Shown: piece by piece, positions 24,961 to 34,412 of the stretch
Position numbering within the stretch: the first letter of the stretch is position 1
How the letters are laid out: the number at the start of each line of letters is the position of its first letter
Origin: Saccharofermentans sp.
Lineage (GTDB): Bacteria > Bacillota > Clostridia > Saccharofermentanales > Saccharofermentanaceae
Reading direction: 5' to 3'
NCBI GenBank assembly: GCA_024683485.1
Contig: JAIKYD010000003.1
Span: 25,231 to 89,230, forward strand
DNA length: 64,000 nt
Translations under genes and position numbers: made by a program
The notes under the pieces: model-generated
Database searches by the model: none
Told to the model about the DNA's origin: nothing
What the model saw: only the letters and a program-made list of their open reading frames with translations

Positions 24961-26712
24961 TCAGGCTTTGTATTTCTTGACGTACTCCTGATACTTCTTC
25001 TCATCTTTGTCCTTACGCTGTTTAAAGTCATGCATGTATGTATCGGGATCGGTTGCCTCTGCCGATTTGAATCTGTACGCGATAGCAGCAATATTAAGGC
25101 TGTGTTCCGCGATCCTTACACAACTGTAGAGGATGTCGTTAAATACGAATCCCTGTTCAGTCGTGCATACACCGGCTGCAAGCCTCTCAACGTGATTTGC
25201 CTTGAACCTGTCGCACATCTCGCTTATGACGATCCTCAGAGGTCCTATATCTTCTGCATGTGCAGCATCAGTTGAGAGATAACAGTCAAGAGCCATCGTA
25301 TAGATATCATGTACAGCAGGTATTACCCTGTTAAGTTCCGCTCTCGCCGCATCAGAGAATTCAAGATGCTTGGTCTCGATCTCTTCAGCCGAATCAGACA
25401 GATAGTTGGCATGGTCGGCAATTCTTTCAACTTCACCTATCGCCTGCAGGATCCTTGATGACCTGTTCTTATCTTCAACGCTCAGGTGCTGTGTAGTCGT
25501 AAGCTTCATGAGATACGAGCCCAGAAGGTCCTCAAATCCGTCAACACGCTCCTCGTTCTTCTTGATGAAATCGAAGTCGTTCGTGTTGTATCCGTTCAGG
25601 AGCATATTCATCGATTTGTCGAGACCGTCTTTTGCCTTGCCGACCATGTTGATCATCATGTTGCGGCACTCACCGACGGCGATCGGAGGTGTGAGCATAA
25701 GACGCTCGTCAAGCTTGAACTCCTGCTCCTCGTCTGTCTCTTTGACAATAAGATGTGCGATCTTTACAAGGAGTTTGCTGAACGGGAACAAAATAACAGT
25801 ATTTGCAATATTGAATATTGAGTGGATCGCAGCAACGCCCACGATACTTACGGTGTTGTCCATAAAACCAAAATCAAATACCGCATTTACGCTATAGAAA
25901 ACAATGAGCCAGATGACAGTTCCGAGAAGCTTGATCGTGACATGGATGACCGTAACTCTCTTTGCATCCCTGTTAACGCCTATGGAAGACAGAATGGCCG
26001 TCATGCAGGTTCCGATATTGGCACCCATGACAAGCGGGATAGCCATGCCGTATGTCAGCTGACCGGTCATTGAGATACTCTGCAGGATACCGATCGCAGC
26101 TGCGGAACTCTGGATTATGCCTGTTACGACCGCACCGGACAGGACGCCGAGCAGAGGATTCTTGAACGCAGTCATGATGGATACAAAGCTTTCCATCTCC
26201 TTGAGGGGCTCCATAGAGGCCGACATCATAGTCATTCCCTGCATAAGGATGGAGAATCCGACGAGCATCGAACCGATGTCCTTGTGGCGCTGCTTTTTGG
26301 CAACCATGATGAGTATTATTCCAAGGAGCGCGAAAATAAGCGAGAAGCACGAAGGCTTTAATAATTTGAGGAATATATTGTCACCGCTGTCGATGCCGGC
26401 AAGGGACAGGATCCATGCGGTAAGTGTTGTTCCGATATCAGATCCGAAGATAACACCTACAGTCTGAGGCAGTTCCATAATGCCCGAGTTGACGAATCCG
26501 ACGAGCATGACTGTCATTGCGGAGGAGGACTGGATGGCGATCGTTATCACCGCACCCACGGCAAGACCTTTAAATTTGTTGTCCGTTGCTTTATTAAGCA
26601 GTTTCTCGAGCCTGCCGCCGGCAGTCTTCTTCAAAGACTCGGAAAGGAGCCTCATTCCGTAAAGGAAGAATGCAAGGCCTCCGAAAAGAGTTACAAACGA
26701 GAAAATGTCCAT
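24961..26712 (-). CDS. Na/Pi cotransporter family protein with PhoU-like domain
   Basis: A 583-residue protein. The membrane part (about 1-320) has the duplicated NaPi_cotrn repeat, each with its QSS motif: QSSSAMTVMLVGFVNSG and QSSAAAIGILQSIS. GSDIGTTLTAW and GANIGTCMTAIL are the paired GxxxGT stretches. A helical PhoU-like domain follows from about 345 to 560, with EVERIADHANYLSDSAEEI. Members import phosphate with sodium. The start is ATG 26712, with GGAGG 6 bases upstream; an upstream ATG at 26799 has no ribosome binding site. Followed by the GDPD gene. Confidence 0.93.
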   Translation of the reverse strand: MDIFSFVTLFGGLAFFLYGMRLLSESLKKTAGGRLEKLLNKATDNKFKGLAVGAVITIAIQSSSAMTVMLVGFVNSGIMELPQTVGVIFGSDIGTTLTAWILSLAGIDSGDNIFLKLLKPSCFSLIFALLGIILIMVAKKQRHKDIGSMLVGFSILMQGMTMMSASMEPLKEMESFVSIMTAFKNPLLGVLSGAVVTGIIQSSAAAIGILQSISMTGQLTYGMAIPLVMGANIGTCMTAILSSIGVNRDAKRVTVIHVTIKLLGTVIWLIVFYSVNAVFDFGFMDNTVSIVGVAAIHSIFNIANTVILFPFSKLLVKIAHLIVKETDEEQEFKLDERLMLTPPIAVGECRNMMINMVGKAKDGLDKSMNMLLNGYNTNDFDFIKKNEERVDGFEDLLGSYLMKLTTTQHLSVEDKNRSSRILQAIGEVERIADHANYLSDSAEEIETKHLEFSDAARAELNRVIPAVHDIYTMALDCYLSTDAAHAEDIGPLRIVISEMCDRFKANHVERLAAGVCTTEQGFVFNDILYSCVRIAEHSLNIAAIAYRFKSAEATDPDTYMHDFKQRKDKDEKKYQEYVKKYKA

Positions 26713-26867
26713 ATCTTCCTCCGTTCCAAAACCTGATACAAAAGAATTGTAACGCCTGTATTTTAACGTCAAAAAAGGAATATGTAAAACGATAGTCATT
26801 ACATATTCCTTTATATTGATGAGTATCTATATATTTATTTCAGCCTTTATTTCAGGCTGATCATGCA

Positions 26868-28553
26868 TCATTTTCTTCCGAGGACAGAAGGCAGGATCAA
26901 AGACACCAGTAATCCTATGCCGATGTTTATTACCGCTCCGATGGTAACTGCCAATGCAATGTGGCCTAAGAACACACCGATCAACACAGCAGCCGCAGAT
27001 GGTGTAAGACCAAAGTAGAAAAACATCATCTGAACTATAACCGAAATCGTCTGTGCCTGATCCTTAGGAAGGGACAGCGAGATAAGTGTTCCAACCACAG
27101 TTGCAAAGAAGCTAATCGAGAGGATAAACAGGAACCATGCTGCAACACTAAGCGGATCAGCACCGAGGATTACTGCTGACACAACTATAGGAAGCGAGAG
27201 GTCGATCGCAGTAACGGCAAGGCATCCGAGGAGCGAATATAGGATCTTCGTATAATGCTTCTCAGGAATAAGCATAAAGAAATCACGTGACGTGTCTTCC
27301 CTGATCGGATCGCCCAAAGTCCTGTAGAATGCCATTATTCCGAGCACAGCGGCGGGGATAAAGAAAGCATCATCAAGCGGTGCGGTCCTTGCGAGCCATG
27401 CTGCCACTCCGGCGATTACCGTATAAACGATCATCGTAGTGGAGAAAAACTTCAATTTTGCAAATCTGAATCTGTTAAAGACAGCTTTGTAGAAGAATAC
27501 ATTTGCGCCATTTCCGTAGCTGAATCCTTCCCTGTCGATCTTGCCTTTGCGTTCTTTCTCTCTCTTGGCAACAACACCCTTTGATGCCATCTTGGCACTT
27601 TCGAGCATTTCAGCCTTATGTTCTGCCGCAAACATTGCATCCTCATAGAAATCAGCCTTCATCTTCCAGATGAAAAGAATGAGTACTGCACATGCTGCAA
27701 TAAAAAGTCCAAGATAGACCAGCGACATCATGGTGTCACCGGTAATAGCATAATAAGAGATACCTCTGAGCCAGCCCCAAAAAGGAACCCAGTGTGTCAG
27801 GGGATTTGCAAAATATGCGAAAAGCGCCTCAACCACGCTCATCTTGTTGGCAAATGTAAATACAGCAAACCCTATTGCGATTGCACCATAAACAACAGCA
27901 AGGAAATTCTTGATATTGCCTGTGCCGTTCTTCATTTTCGATGTAATCGTATAGAAAACGACCTGCACCAGAGTGCTGAACACAAGGATCATTGCATATA
28001 CGATAACGAGCGATATGGCACCCCAGACTCCCAGACCTATATTCATTATCAGGTTTGGAAGTTGGAACAGCATGAACAGCGAGATAAACAAAGATGTCCC
28101 GAGTGTGCTTATAAGTCTGAACATAAGCACAGACTGCGGCTTCATCGGTGATGCAAAGAGCATCGGAACATCTGCCGGAAGGAAGATCTTGCTGGAGTTC
28201 TGTGCGTTCAGGATATTGGTGGCCAGCAAAAGCAGGAAAAGGGCCGATATGGCAAGATCGATAACCTGCTCTTTAGTCAGGTTATATCTTTCCATGATCC
28301 TGCTGAAACGCCACTCATCCATCGCTGAATCAATATCCTCATCGAGAATGATCTCTTCATCATCTTCAACAGACTCAGTGGCAACTGTATTGCCAACTGT
28401 GTCAGGCTCCTTCATTGAGCTGATGACGGAACCGATAAGTCCCATCAGGCAGCCGAATATCATCATGACAACGATGATGGCGACCCACGTCTTCATCAGC
28501 TTCTTAACGGTGTTAAGGAGAGTATGGGTAAAATAGTAGAAAAACAGTCTCAT
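26868..28553 (-). CDS. ABC exporter permease
   Basis: A 561-residue polytopic protein resembling putative ABC exporter permeases (PF16962-like). There is one N-terminal helix (VAIIVVMMIFGCLMGLIGSV), an acidic loop (about 45-75), then roughly ten more helices. FLPADVPMLFASPMKPQSVL and GDPIREDTSRDFFMLIPEK are recognisable family stretches, the latter in a cytoplasmic loop likely to touch the ATPase. It overlaps the ATPase gene by 4 bases, so the two form one transporter. The substrate is unknown. Confidence 0.87.
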   Translation of the reverse strand: MRLFFYYFTHTLLNTVKKLMKTWVAIIVVMMIFGCLMGLIGSVISSMKEPDTVGNTVATESVEDDEEIILDEDIDSAMDEWRFSRIMERYNLTKEQVIDLAISALFLLLLATNILNAQNSSKIFLPADVPMLFASPMKPQSVLMFRLISTLGTSLFISLFMLFQLPNLIMNIGLGVWGAISLVIVYAMILVFSTLVQVVFYTITSKMKNGTGNIKNFLAVVYGAIAIGFAVFTFANKMSVVEALFAYFANPLTHWVPFWGWLRGISYYAITGDTMMSLVYLGLFIAACAVLILFIWKMKADFYEDAMFAAEHKAEMLESAKMASKGVVAKREKERKGKIDREGFSYGNGANVFFYKAVFNRFRFAKLKFFSTTMIVYTVIAGVAAWLARTAPLDDAFFIPAAVLGIMAFYRTLGDPIREDTSRDFFMLIPEKHYTKILYSLLGCLAVTAIDLSLPIVVSAVILGADPLSVAAWFLFILSISFFATVVGTLISLSLPKDQAQTISVIVQMMFFYFGLTPSAAAVLIGVFLGHIALAVTIGAVINIGIGLLVSLILPSVLGRK

Positions 28554-29293
28554 TGCTGCGGTTCTCCTTCTCCGCTTACGGATGACTTGTCTATACCTTC
28601 CGTAACTTCGAAGAACAGATCTTCAAGAGTCTTTCCGCTCTCATCGACTTCGCTTCTAGTAACGTTTGCGCGGATCTGACCGTTCTGCATTATTATGGTC
28701 CTGTCCCAGAGCATATCCACACTGTCGATGATGTGCGTGCTTATGAGCATCGTCTTGCCAGACCTGCGCATCTCCTCGATATAATTCTTAAGTTCCTTTA
28801 TGGCGTGGGGATCAAGACCCAGCAAAGGCTCGTCGAGCAGGATGATATCAGGATCCGGAAGAAGTCCGAGACAGAGATTAAGCTTCTGCTGCATACCTTT
28901 GGAGAGCTCGTCACCGAACTTCTTGCGCTTATCGTCAAGCTCGAAACGCTCGAGCAGAGTATTGATCCGGTCTTTATAATCAGTCAGTTTATACGCTCTT
29001 GCTATGAACTCCATGTGCTCGATGACCGTGAGTGTCGGATAAAGCGACGGCATCTCGGGAATGTATCCCAGGACCTTCCTCGCTTCAACCGTTTTGTTGT
29101 TTATACCGTTAACGGTTATCTCGCCCTGATATTTCAGGAAGCCTATGATAGATTTGATGATCGTGCTCTTTCCGGCGCCGTTAGGTCCCAAAAGAACAGT
29201 GAGCGTTCCCGGCTCAAGCGTGAAAGACACATCATTGACTGCAACATTCTTACCGTAACGCTTGGTTACGTTCTTAACTTCAAGCATTTCCAT
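28550..29293 (-). CDS. ABC transporter ATP-binding protein
   Basis: A 247-residue ABC ATPase. Walker A is GPNGAGKST (about 36-44), the signature is the variant LSKGMQQKLNL, Walker B is IILLDEPLLGLD, and the switch His is in ISTHII. The arrangement matches the ABC-2/YthP-EcsA-like subfamily. The last residues are acidic and poorly conserved. It is first in a two-gene operon with the permease, divergent from the REC-GGDEF gene, 197 bases away. Confidence 0.93.
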   Translation of the reverse strand: MEMLEVKNVTKRYGKNVAVNDVSFTLEPGTLTVLLGPNGAGKSTIIKSIIGFLKYQGEITVNGINNKTVEARKVLGYIPEMPSLYPTLTVIEHMEFIARAYKLTDYKDRINTLLERFELDDKRKKFGDELSKGMQQKLNLCLGLLPDPDIILLDEPLLGLDPHAIKELKNYIEEMRRSGKTMLISTHIIDSVDMLWDRTIIMQNGQIRANVTRSEVDESGKTLEDLFFEVTEGIDKSSVSGEGEPQQ

Positions 29294-29490
29294 TACCCCC
29301 GTAATATACTTCGCCTAGTTTGCCATTCGGGACTGACCATTTCAATAGAATCCGCTCAAGATTAAGGAAGCGTTAAGGGTTCAGGACCGGATATATATCT
29401 AATATCTTTGATTTAATAATCAGACAACCTGTTCATTCTTTATGCTATTATCTTATATAGTGCGAATTATGGTTTCCGGGGTGATCTTTT

Positions 29491-31851
29491 ATGGCGAAGT
29501 GGATAATCGTTGTTGATGACGACACTGCCAATCTCAAGATGGCAGGTCATATCCTCAGCAAGAACAATATGCGTGTTACAGCTCTCAAATCAGGCAGCTC
29601 GTTTCTTGAATATGTAAATGAGAACGGAATGCCTGATCTGGTCCTTCTTGATATCAAGATGCCGGTTATGGACGGTTTTGAGACTTTGGGGAAGTTAAGG
29701 CAGCTTGAGGAGCAGAAGGGACTCATGAAGACGCCCGTCATTTTCCTTACGGCTGACGAGGATGTCGATACCGAGACAAGAGGCTTTGAGGTAGGTGTAT
29801 CCGACTTTATCAGAAAGCCTTTCAATCCTGATGTTCTTCTCAGGAGGATCGACAACATCATGTCGAACTCCCAGGAGATGCAGAGCCTTAAGAGCGAGGC
29901 AACGATCGATAAACTGACAGGATTCCTGAACAAGGGTGCCACAGGTGTGGAGCTTTCAAGGATGTGTTCCGAGAAGTCCGGATGCCTTATGATGATCGAT
30001 CTCGATTCATTTAAACTCGTAAACGATATATATGGACATGAGATGGGCGACAAAGTCCTCATTGCCTGTGCCGACATCATCCGCAGCTCGGTTCCGGCCG
30101 GAAGCAAATGCGGAAGGATCGGCGGTGATGAGTTTACGGCATTTGCCACAGGCGTTACCACGGAAAAAGCTGTTGCAGATATAACCTCCAGGATCAATGA
30201 AGAGATTACAAGGAGAGCAAAAGAACTGATGGGTGATGACATGAGCATCCCCCTTGGCGCATCAGTGGGCGGTATCTTTGTCCCGAGATATGGCAATGAT
30301 TATAATGCCCTGCTGAAGCTTGCGGACAAATCTCTTTACACAGTAAAGAAGAACGGCAAACACGGCTACGGTCTTTACGATGACGATACGGAAAATGAGG
30401 GCGATGCTTCGGTCCATGATATACACGCGATCTCCGAGATCCTCGGCGAGCGTTCCATTCAGGATATCGCGCTCCAGCTTGATAAGGATTCATTCCCGCC
30501 CGTTTACCGGTATGTCATCAGATATATCATGAGGCACCACATCAATGCCTGCAAAGTTCTTTTTACTCTCGCTCCCGAGAACGGGAAAGCTGATGCGGAA
30601 TTCTATGACGGAGTCGATGAATTCGGCAATCATATAAGAGGATCGCTCAGAAAATCCGATATCTTCATGAGGAACAACAAGAACCAGTATTTCGTTTTCC
30701 TTACTGATATCAGAGCGGATTCAGTCAACAAGGTCGTGGCTCATCTGATCGATAACTGGAACAACAAGAAGATATCCAATCTCATTATCACGCACGAGAC
30801 TGAATTCATAGGAAACAGCAATGATCAGGTGAAGACTGACAAGGTCCGGAAAGTAGTCATTGTGGACGATGACGTTATCAATCTTCAGGTTGCAGGCAAG
30901 ATCCTGAGTTCTGCCGGAATGCATGTTGTGGCATTAAGATCTGCCGAGGCGCTTTTCGATTATCTCGGAAAAGAAGCTGAAATGCCCAACCTGATCCTTC
31001 TCGACGTTAAGATGCCCGGAATGGGCGGCTTCGAGGCTATAAAGAAACTTCATTCCCTTGAGACATCCGCTTCGAAGATCCCTGTTATCTTCCTTACAGC
31101 CGATGAGAGCGAAGGCGCTGAACGTGAAGGCCTGCAGTTAGGTGCAATGGACTTCATAAGAAAGCCTTTCGTTCCCGAGGTCCTCACGCTCCGCGTAAAC
31201 AACCTTATCGAACTCGTAACGCTGCAGAAGCAGCTTCACTATGAGGTCGAACAGAAGACACGCGAGAACAAGGATCTCTTCGTCCAGGTTGTAAGTGCCC
31301 TTACGGCTGCTATTGATACCAAGGACGTATATACGAGAGGTCACGCGAGCAGAGTTGCCGTTTATTCCAGAATGATCGCTAAAAGGCTGGGCTATTCGGA
31401 TGCAAGACAGGACGAGATCTACATGATCGCCATCCTTCACGATGTCGGCAAGATCGGTATTCCGGACCATGTGCTGAACAAGCCCGGCAAGCTAACCGAG
31501 GAAGAATTTGAGCTTATAAAGAAACACTCGATAATGGGTGCTGCTATCCTTAGAAACATTGAGAATAATCCGAGGTTTGAACTGGGTGCAAAACACCATC
31601 ACGAGAAATACGACGGAACCGGATATCCTTCCGGCCTGAAGGGTGATGCCATTCCTGAAGAGGCAAGGATCATCGCGGTAGCTGATGCTTATGATGCCAT
31701 GTCGAGCGACAGGAGTTACAGATCCCACCTGACCCAGGAAATGATCAAGGAAGAGATCAAAAACGGAATGGGGGTTCAGTTCGATCCGAAGTTAGCTGAG
31801 ATCATGATAGAGATCATCGAAGAAGACAAAGATTATAAGTTCAGAGGATAA
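29491..31851 (+). CDS. REC-GGDEF-degenerate GGDEF-REC-HD-GYP c-di-GMP signalling protein
   Basis: A 786-residue soluble protein. REC1 (about 1-125) has VVDDD and phospho-Asp in LVLLDIKMP. A diguanylate cyclase domain follows with intact GGDEF at 211-215. A second cyclase-like domain (about 310-450) is degenerate, with NKNQY at 396-400 in place of GGDEF. REC2 (about 455-575) has VIVDDD and LILLDVKMPGMGG. The C-terminal HD-GYP domain (about 600-780) is intact, with HDVGKIGIPD and HHEKYDGTGYP. It should both make and degrade c-di-GMP, each activity under a receiver domain. It stops 5 bases before a hybrid kinase, its probable phosphate source. The start has GGGGTGAT upstream. Confidence 0.93.
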   Translation: MAKWIIVVDDDTANLKMAGHILSKNNMRVTALKSGSSFLEYVNENGMPDLVLLDIKMPVMDGFETLGKLRQLEEQKGLMKTPVIFLTADEDVDTETRGFEVGVSDFIRKPFNPDVLLRRIDNIMSNSQEMQSLKSEATIDKLTGFLNKGATGVELSRMCSEKSGCLMMIDLDSFKLVNDIYGHEMGDKVLIACADIIRSSVPAGSKCGRIGGDEFTAFATGVTTEKAVADITSRINEEITRRAKELMGDDMSIPLGASVGGIFVPRYGNDYNALLKLADKSLYTVKKNGKHGYGLYDDDTENEGDASVHDIHAISEILGERSIQDIALQLDKDSFPPVYRYVIRYIMRHHINACKVLFTLAPENGKADAEFYDGVDEFGNHIRGSLRKSDIFMRNNKNQYFVFLTDIRADSVNKVVAHLIDNWNNKKISNLIITHETEFIGNSNDQVKTDKVRKVVIVDDDVINLQVAGKILSSAGMHVVALRSAEALFDYLGKEAEMPNLILLDVKMPGMGGFEAIKKLHSLETSASKIPVIFLTADESEGAEREGLQLGAMDFIRKPFVPEVLTLRVNNLIELVTLQKQLHYEVEQKTRENKDLFVQVVSALTAAIDTKDVYTRGHASRVAVYSRMIAKRLGYSDARQDEIYMIAILHDVGKIGIPDHVLNKPGKLTEEEFELIKKHSIMGAAILRNIENNPRFELGAKHHHEKYDGTGYPSGLKGDAIPEEARIIAVADAYDAMSSDRSYRSHLTQEMIKEEIKNGMGVQFDPKLAEIMIEIIEEDKDYKFRG

Positions 31852-31856
31852 TCACT

Positions 31857-34412
31857 ATGCGCAAGGACAAAGAAAAAAACGACCTGTTCCAGTCTTCCCA
31901 TCTAACGCTTCTAATAAGTTATACGATCTTTGCCATAATACTTTGCGTTGAATCACTTCTTCTGGGATGGGAGAGATGGGCCCTCCTGATAATCATTGTC
32001 GGCATAACCACAGCCTGGGTGCTCCATATCAGGCATAACACCCCGCCTGCCGTCCGTATCTGGGTCTATGCGATCCTCATGATGGGCTGCTATTTCTTCT
32101 ATGGAATCCATGAGACGAGCACATTTGACCTGGCACTGGTAATGGCTGCCATCATCATGCTCAATACCATGACCGGAAAGAAGCCGCTGATCACACTTTG
32201 CCAGTTCACTTACTATGTGACAATGGCTTATGAACTGATCAATATGATCATTAACGGCGAGAACTTTGATGTGCTCCTTATCACGCGTTCAATACTCCAT
32301 ATCTGCATGGTCTATTTCATCGGAAGATTTGCGAAGATCATCATCGACAAATGGATGCAGGTCATGAAGCATTCCGAGGGCGAGGTCGAACAGCTCACAG
32401 AGGCTACGGAACACCTCAACGACTTCCTCGCGAACGTGTCACACGAATTAAGAACTCCGGTAAATGCCATTATCGGACTTACCACTCTTTGTATAGATAA
32501 ATCAAAGCACCGCGAGATCCAGGGTGATCTCATTGCGGTAAGGGATGCAGGCCGCAAGGTTGCCGATCAGATCGGTGATATCCTCGACTATTCCGAGATC
32601 GACCGTAAGAAGGCTGTCTGCAACAACGAGGACTATATGCTCTCCTCCGTTCTTCACGACCTCGTTACCGATGTCAAGCAGTATAAATCCAAGAATGTCG
32701 AGCTTATCATCGATGTTGACCCTTCTATCCCCGCAGTCATGAACACCGATGTCGCAAAGCTCAAGAAGATACTTAAAGCGCTTATTACCAACGGTCTTAA
32801 ATACACCCAGAAAGGCGGTGTGTATGTCAGGATCACGACCATTAACCACGAGTACGGTATCAACCTGAACATCGAAGTCACTGATACCGGTAAAGGCATG
32901 ACCGATTATGAGCTGGAGAAAGTTTACGACAGTTTCTATCAGGCTGATTCCAGCCGTACCCGTCAGGGCGGCGGTCTTGGACTGGGTCTTGCCATAACAT
33001 CAGGATTTGTCTCCCTCCTCGGAGGATTCATGACGATCGAGAGCAAGCCGGATGTCGGCACGACTGTCAATGTCAGTATCCCCCAGCGTGTTGTCGATCC
33101 TTTGAGCTGCATGTCTGTCGCATCGCCTGATAAGCTCTGTCTCGGTGCCTTCCTGCATTTCGAGAAATATGATCATCCGGCAGTCAGGGATTACTACAAT
33201 TCCATGGTTCTCAATATCGTTAAGGGCCTGGGCGTCCAGATGCACCGCGTTAACAATGCTGACAACCTTAAACTGTTAAGAGACTCCGTTCACCTGACAC
33301 ACCTCTTCATAGCAGAGGAAGAATATAACGATAATGTGGACCTCATTGAGGAACTCGCGAAAAGCATGGTCGTAGCGGTAGTGGCAAACGAAGGCGTCGT
33401 CCTGCCCAGGAACACTCATGTCAAAGTCCTCGAGAAACCCTTCTACTGCTTCCCTGTCGTCTCCATACTAAACTCCACTGTTGACTCCAAGGAAGAGCGC
33501 GTAAAGAAGATGCGCTGCGACGGCGTCAGGGCTCTCGTTGTTGATGACGAGTCCATGAACCTCGTAGTTGCAAAGAGTATCTTCGGAAGATACGGCATGA
33601 AGGTCTTCACCGTGACATCGGGCCAGGAATCCATTGATATCTGCCGCGAGAAAGTTTTCGACATCATATTCATGGATCACATGATGAGCGGAATGGACGG
33701 TGTCGAAGCAATGAAGCGTATCAGGACTGACGTGGCAGGCCTCAACGGATCGATCCCGATAGTTGCGCTTACTGCAAATGCCATGAGTTCAGCTAAACAG
33801 ATGTTCCTGTCGGAGGGATTTGACGGCTTCGTCAGCAAACCGGTCGAGATCGATGAGCTTGAGCGTGTATTAAGACAGGTTCTGCCTAAGTCGTCAGTAA
33901 CATATATCGACAATGACGGTGAAGCCGTTGAAGAACCTGAACCTGAGATTGTTGAGAAAGCCGTAGATGAGCCTTCCGGTGAAAGGGATTTTATGACTGA
34001 GCTCCGTAAGAGCGGGATCGATACCGATGCCGGGCTCAAATACTGTGTCGGTGATAAGGATTTCTACAAATCCCTCCTGGTACAGTTCGCAACGGAATCG
34101 CCCGACAAGATCGGTTCGATGAAGAAGTACTATACGGCTCACGACTGGCATAACTACGAGATCCTCGTTCATGCTTTGAAGAGCACATCCAAGATGATAG
34201 GAATCGCAGAACTTTCCGAGAAGGCCAAATCACTCGAGATGGCAGCTAAATCAAACGAGGAGAACTATATCCTCGAGAACCACGACTCAATGATCCGCGA
34301 TTACGGACGGATAACCGGGGATATCAGGGACCAGTTACTGTCTGAGGAGAAAGACAGCGATGATGATGTCTTCGAGTTTGAACCTGAAAGTGACGGAGGT
34401 GATAAGGTATGA
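31857..34412 (+). CDS. Hybrid sensor histidine kinase with REC and Hpt domains
   Basis: An 851-residue membrane kinase. Residues 12-170 contain about six helices without a large outside domain, suggesting sensing in or near the membrane. HisKA has phospho-acceptor H196 in VSHELRTP. HATPase shows the N-box LITNGLKYTQKGG, G1 DTGKGM and G2 GLGLGLAI. After a degenerate receiver-like segment (about 420-550), REC carries VVDDE and D607 in FMDHMMSGMDG. Hpt has H772 in VHALKSTSKMIG. This is the full set for an internal phosphorelay, with Hpt able to pass phosphate to the receivers encoded next door. Start has GAGG 9 bases upstream. It overlaps the next kinase gene by 4 bases. Confidence 0.92.
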   Translation: MRKDKEKNDLFQSSHLTLLISYTIFAIILCVESLLLGWERWALLIIIVGITTAWVLHIRHNTPPAVRIWVYAILMMGCYFFYGIHETSTFDLALVMAAIIMLNTMTGKKPLITLCQFTYYVTMAYELINMIINGENFDVLLITRSILHICMVYFIGRFAKIIIDKWMQVMKHSEGEVEQLTEATEHLNDFLANVSHELRTPVNAIIGLTTLCIDKSKHREIQGDLIAVRDAGRKVADQIGDILDYSEIDRKKAVCNNEDYMLSSVLHDLVTDVKQYKSKNVELIIDVDPSIPAVMNTDVAKLKKILKALITNGLKYTQKGGVYVRITTINHEYGINLNIEVTDTGKGMTDYELEKVYDSFYQADSSRTRQGGGLGLGLAITSGFVSLLGGFMTIESKPDVGTTVNVSIPQRVVDPLSCMSVASPDKLCLGAFLHFEKYDHPAVRDYYNSMVLNIVKGLGVQMHRVNNADNLKLLRDSVHLTHLFIAEEEYNDNVDLIEELAKSMVVAVVANEGVVLPRNTHVKVLEKPFYCFPVVSILNSTVDSKEERVKKMRCDGVRALVVDDESMNLVVAKSIFGRYGMKVFTVTSGQESIDICREKVFDIIFMDHMMSGMDGVEAMKRIRTDVAGLNGSIPIVALTANAMSSAKQMFLSEGFDGFVSKPVEIDELERVLRQVLPKSSVTYIDNDGEAVEEPEPEIVEKAVDEPSGERDFMTELRKSGIDTDAGLKYCVGDKDFYKSLLVQFATESPDKIGSMKKYYTAHDWHNYEILVHALKSTSKMIGIAELSEKAKSLEMAAKSNEENYILENHDSMIRDYGRITGDIRDQLLSEEKDSDDDVFEFEPESDGGDKV

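Noticed and set aside
26840..26860. Perfect 7-base hairpin (TCAGCCT / AGGCTGA) after the ABC permease stop, as a terminator
   Set aside because: On the coding strand it is followed by an A-rich, not U-rich, stretch, and the stem is short; no terminator can be claimed.
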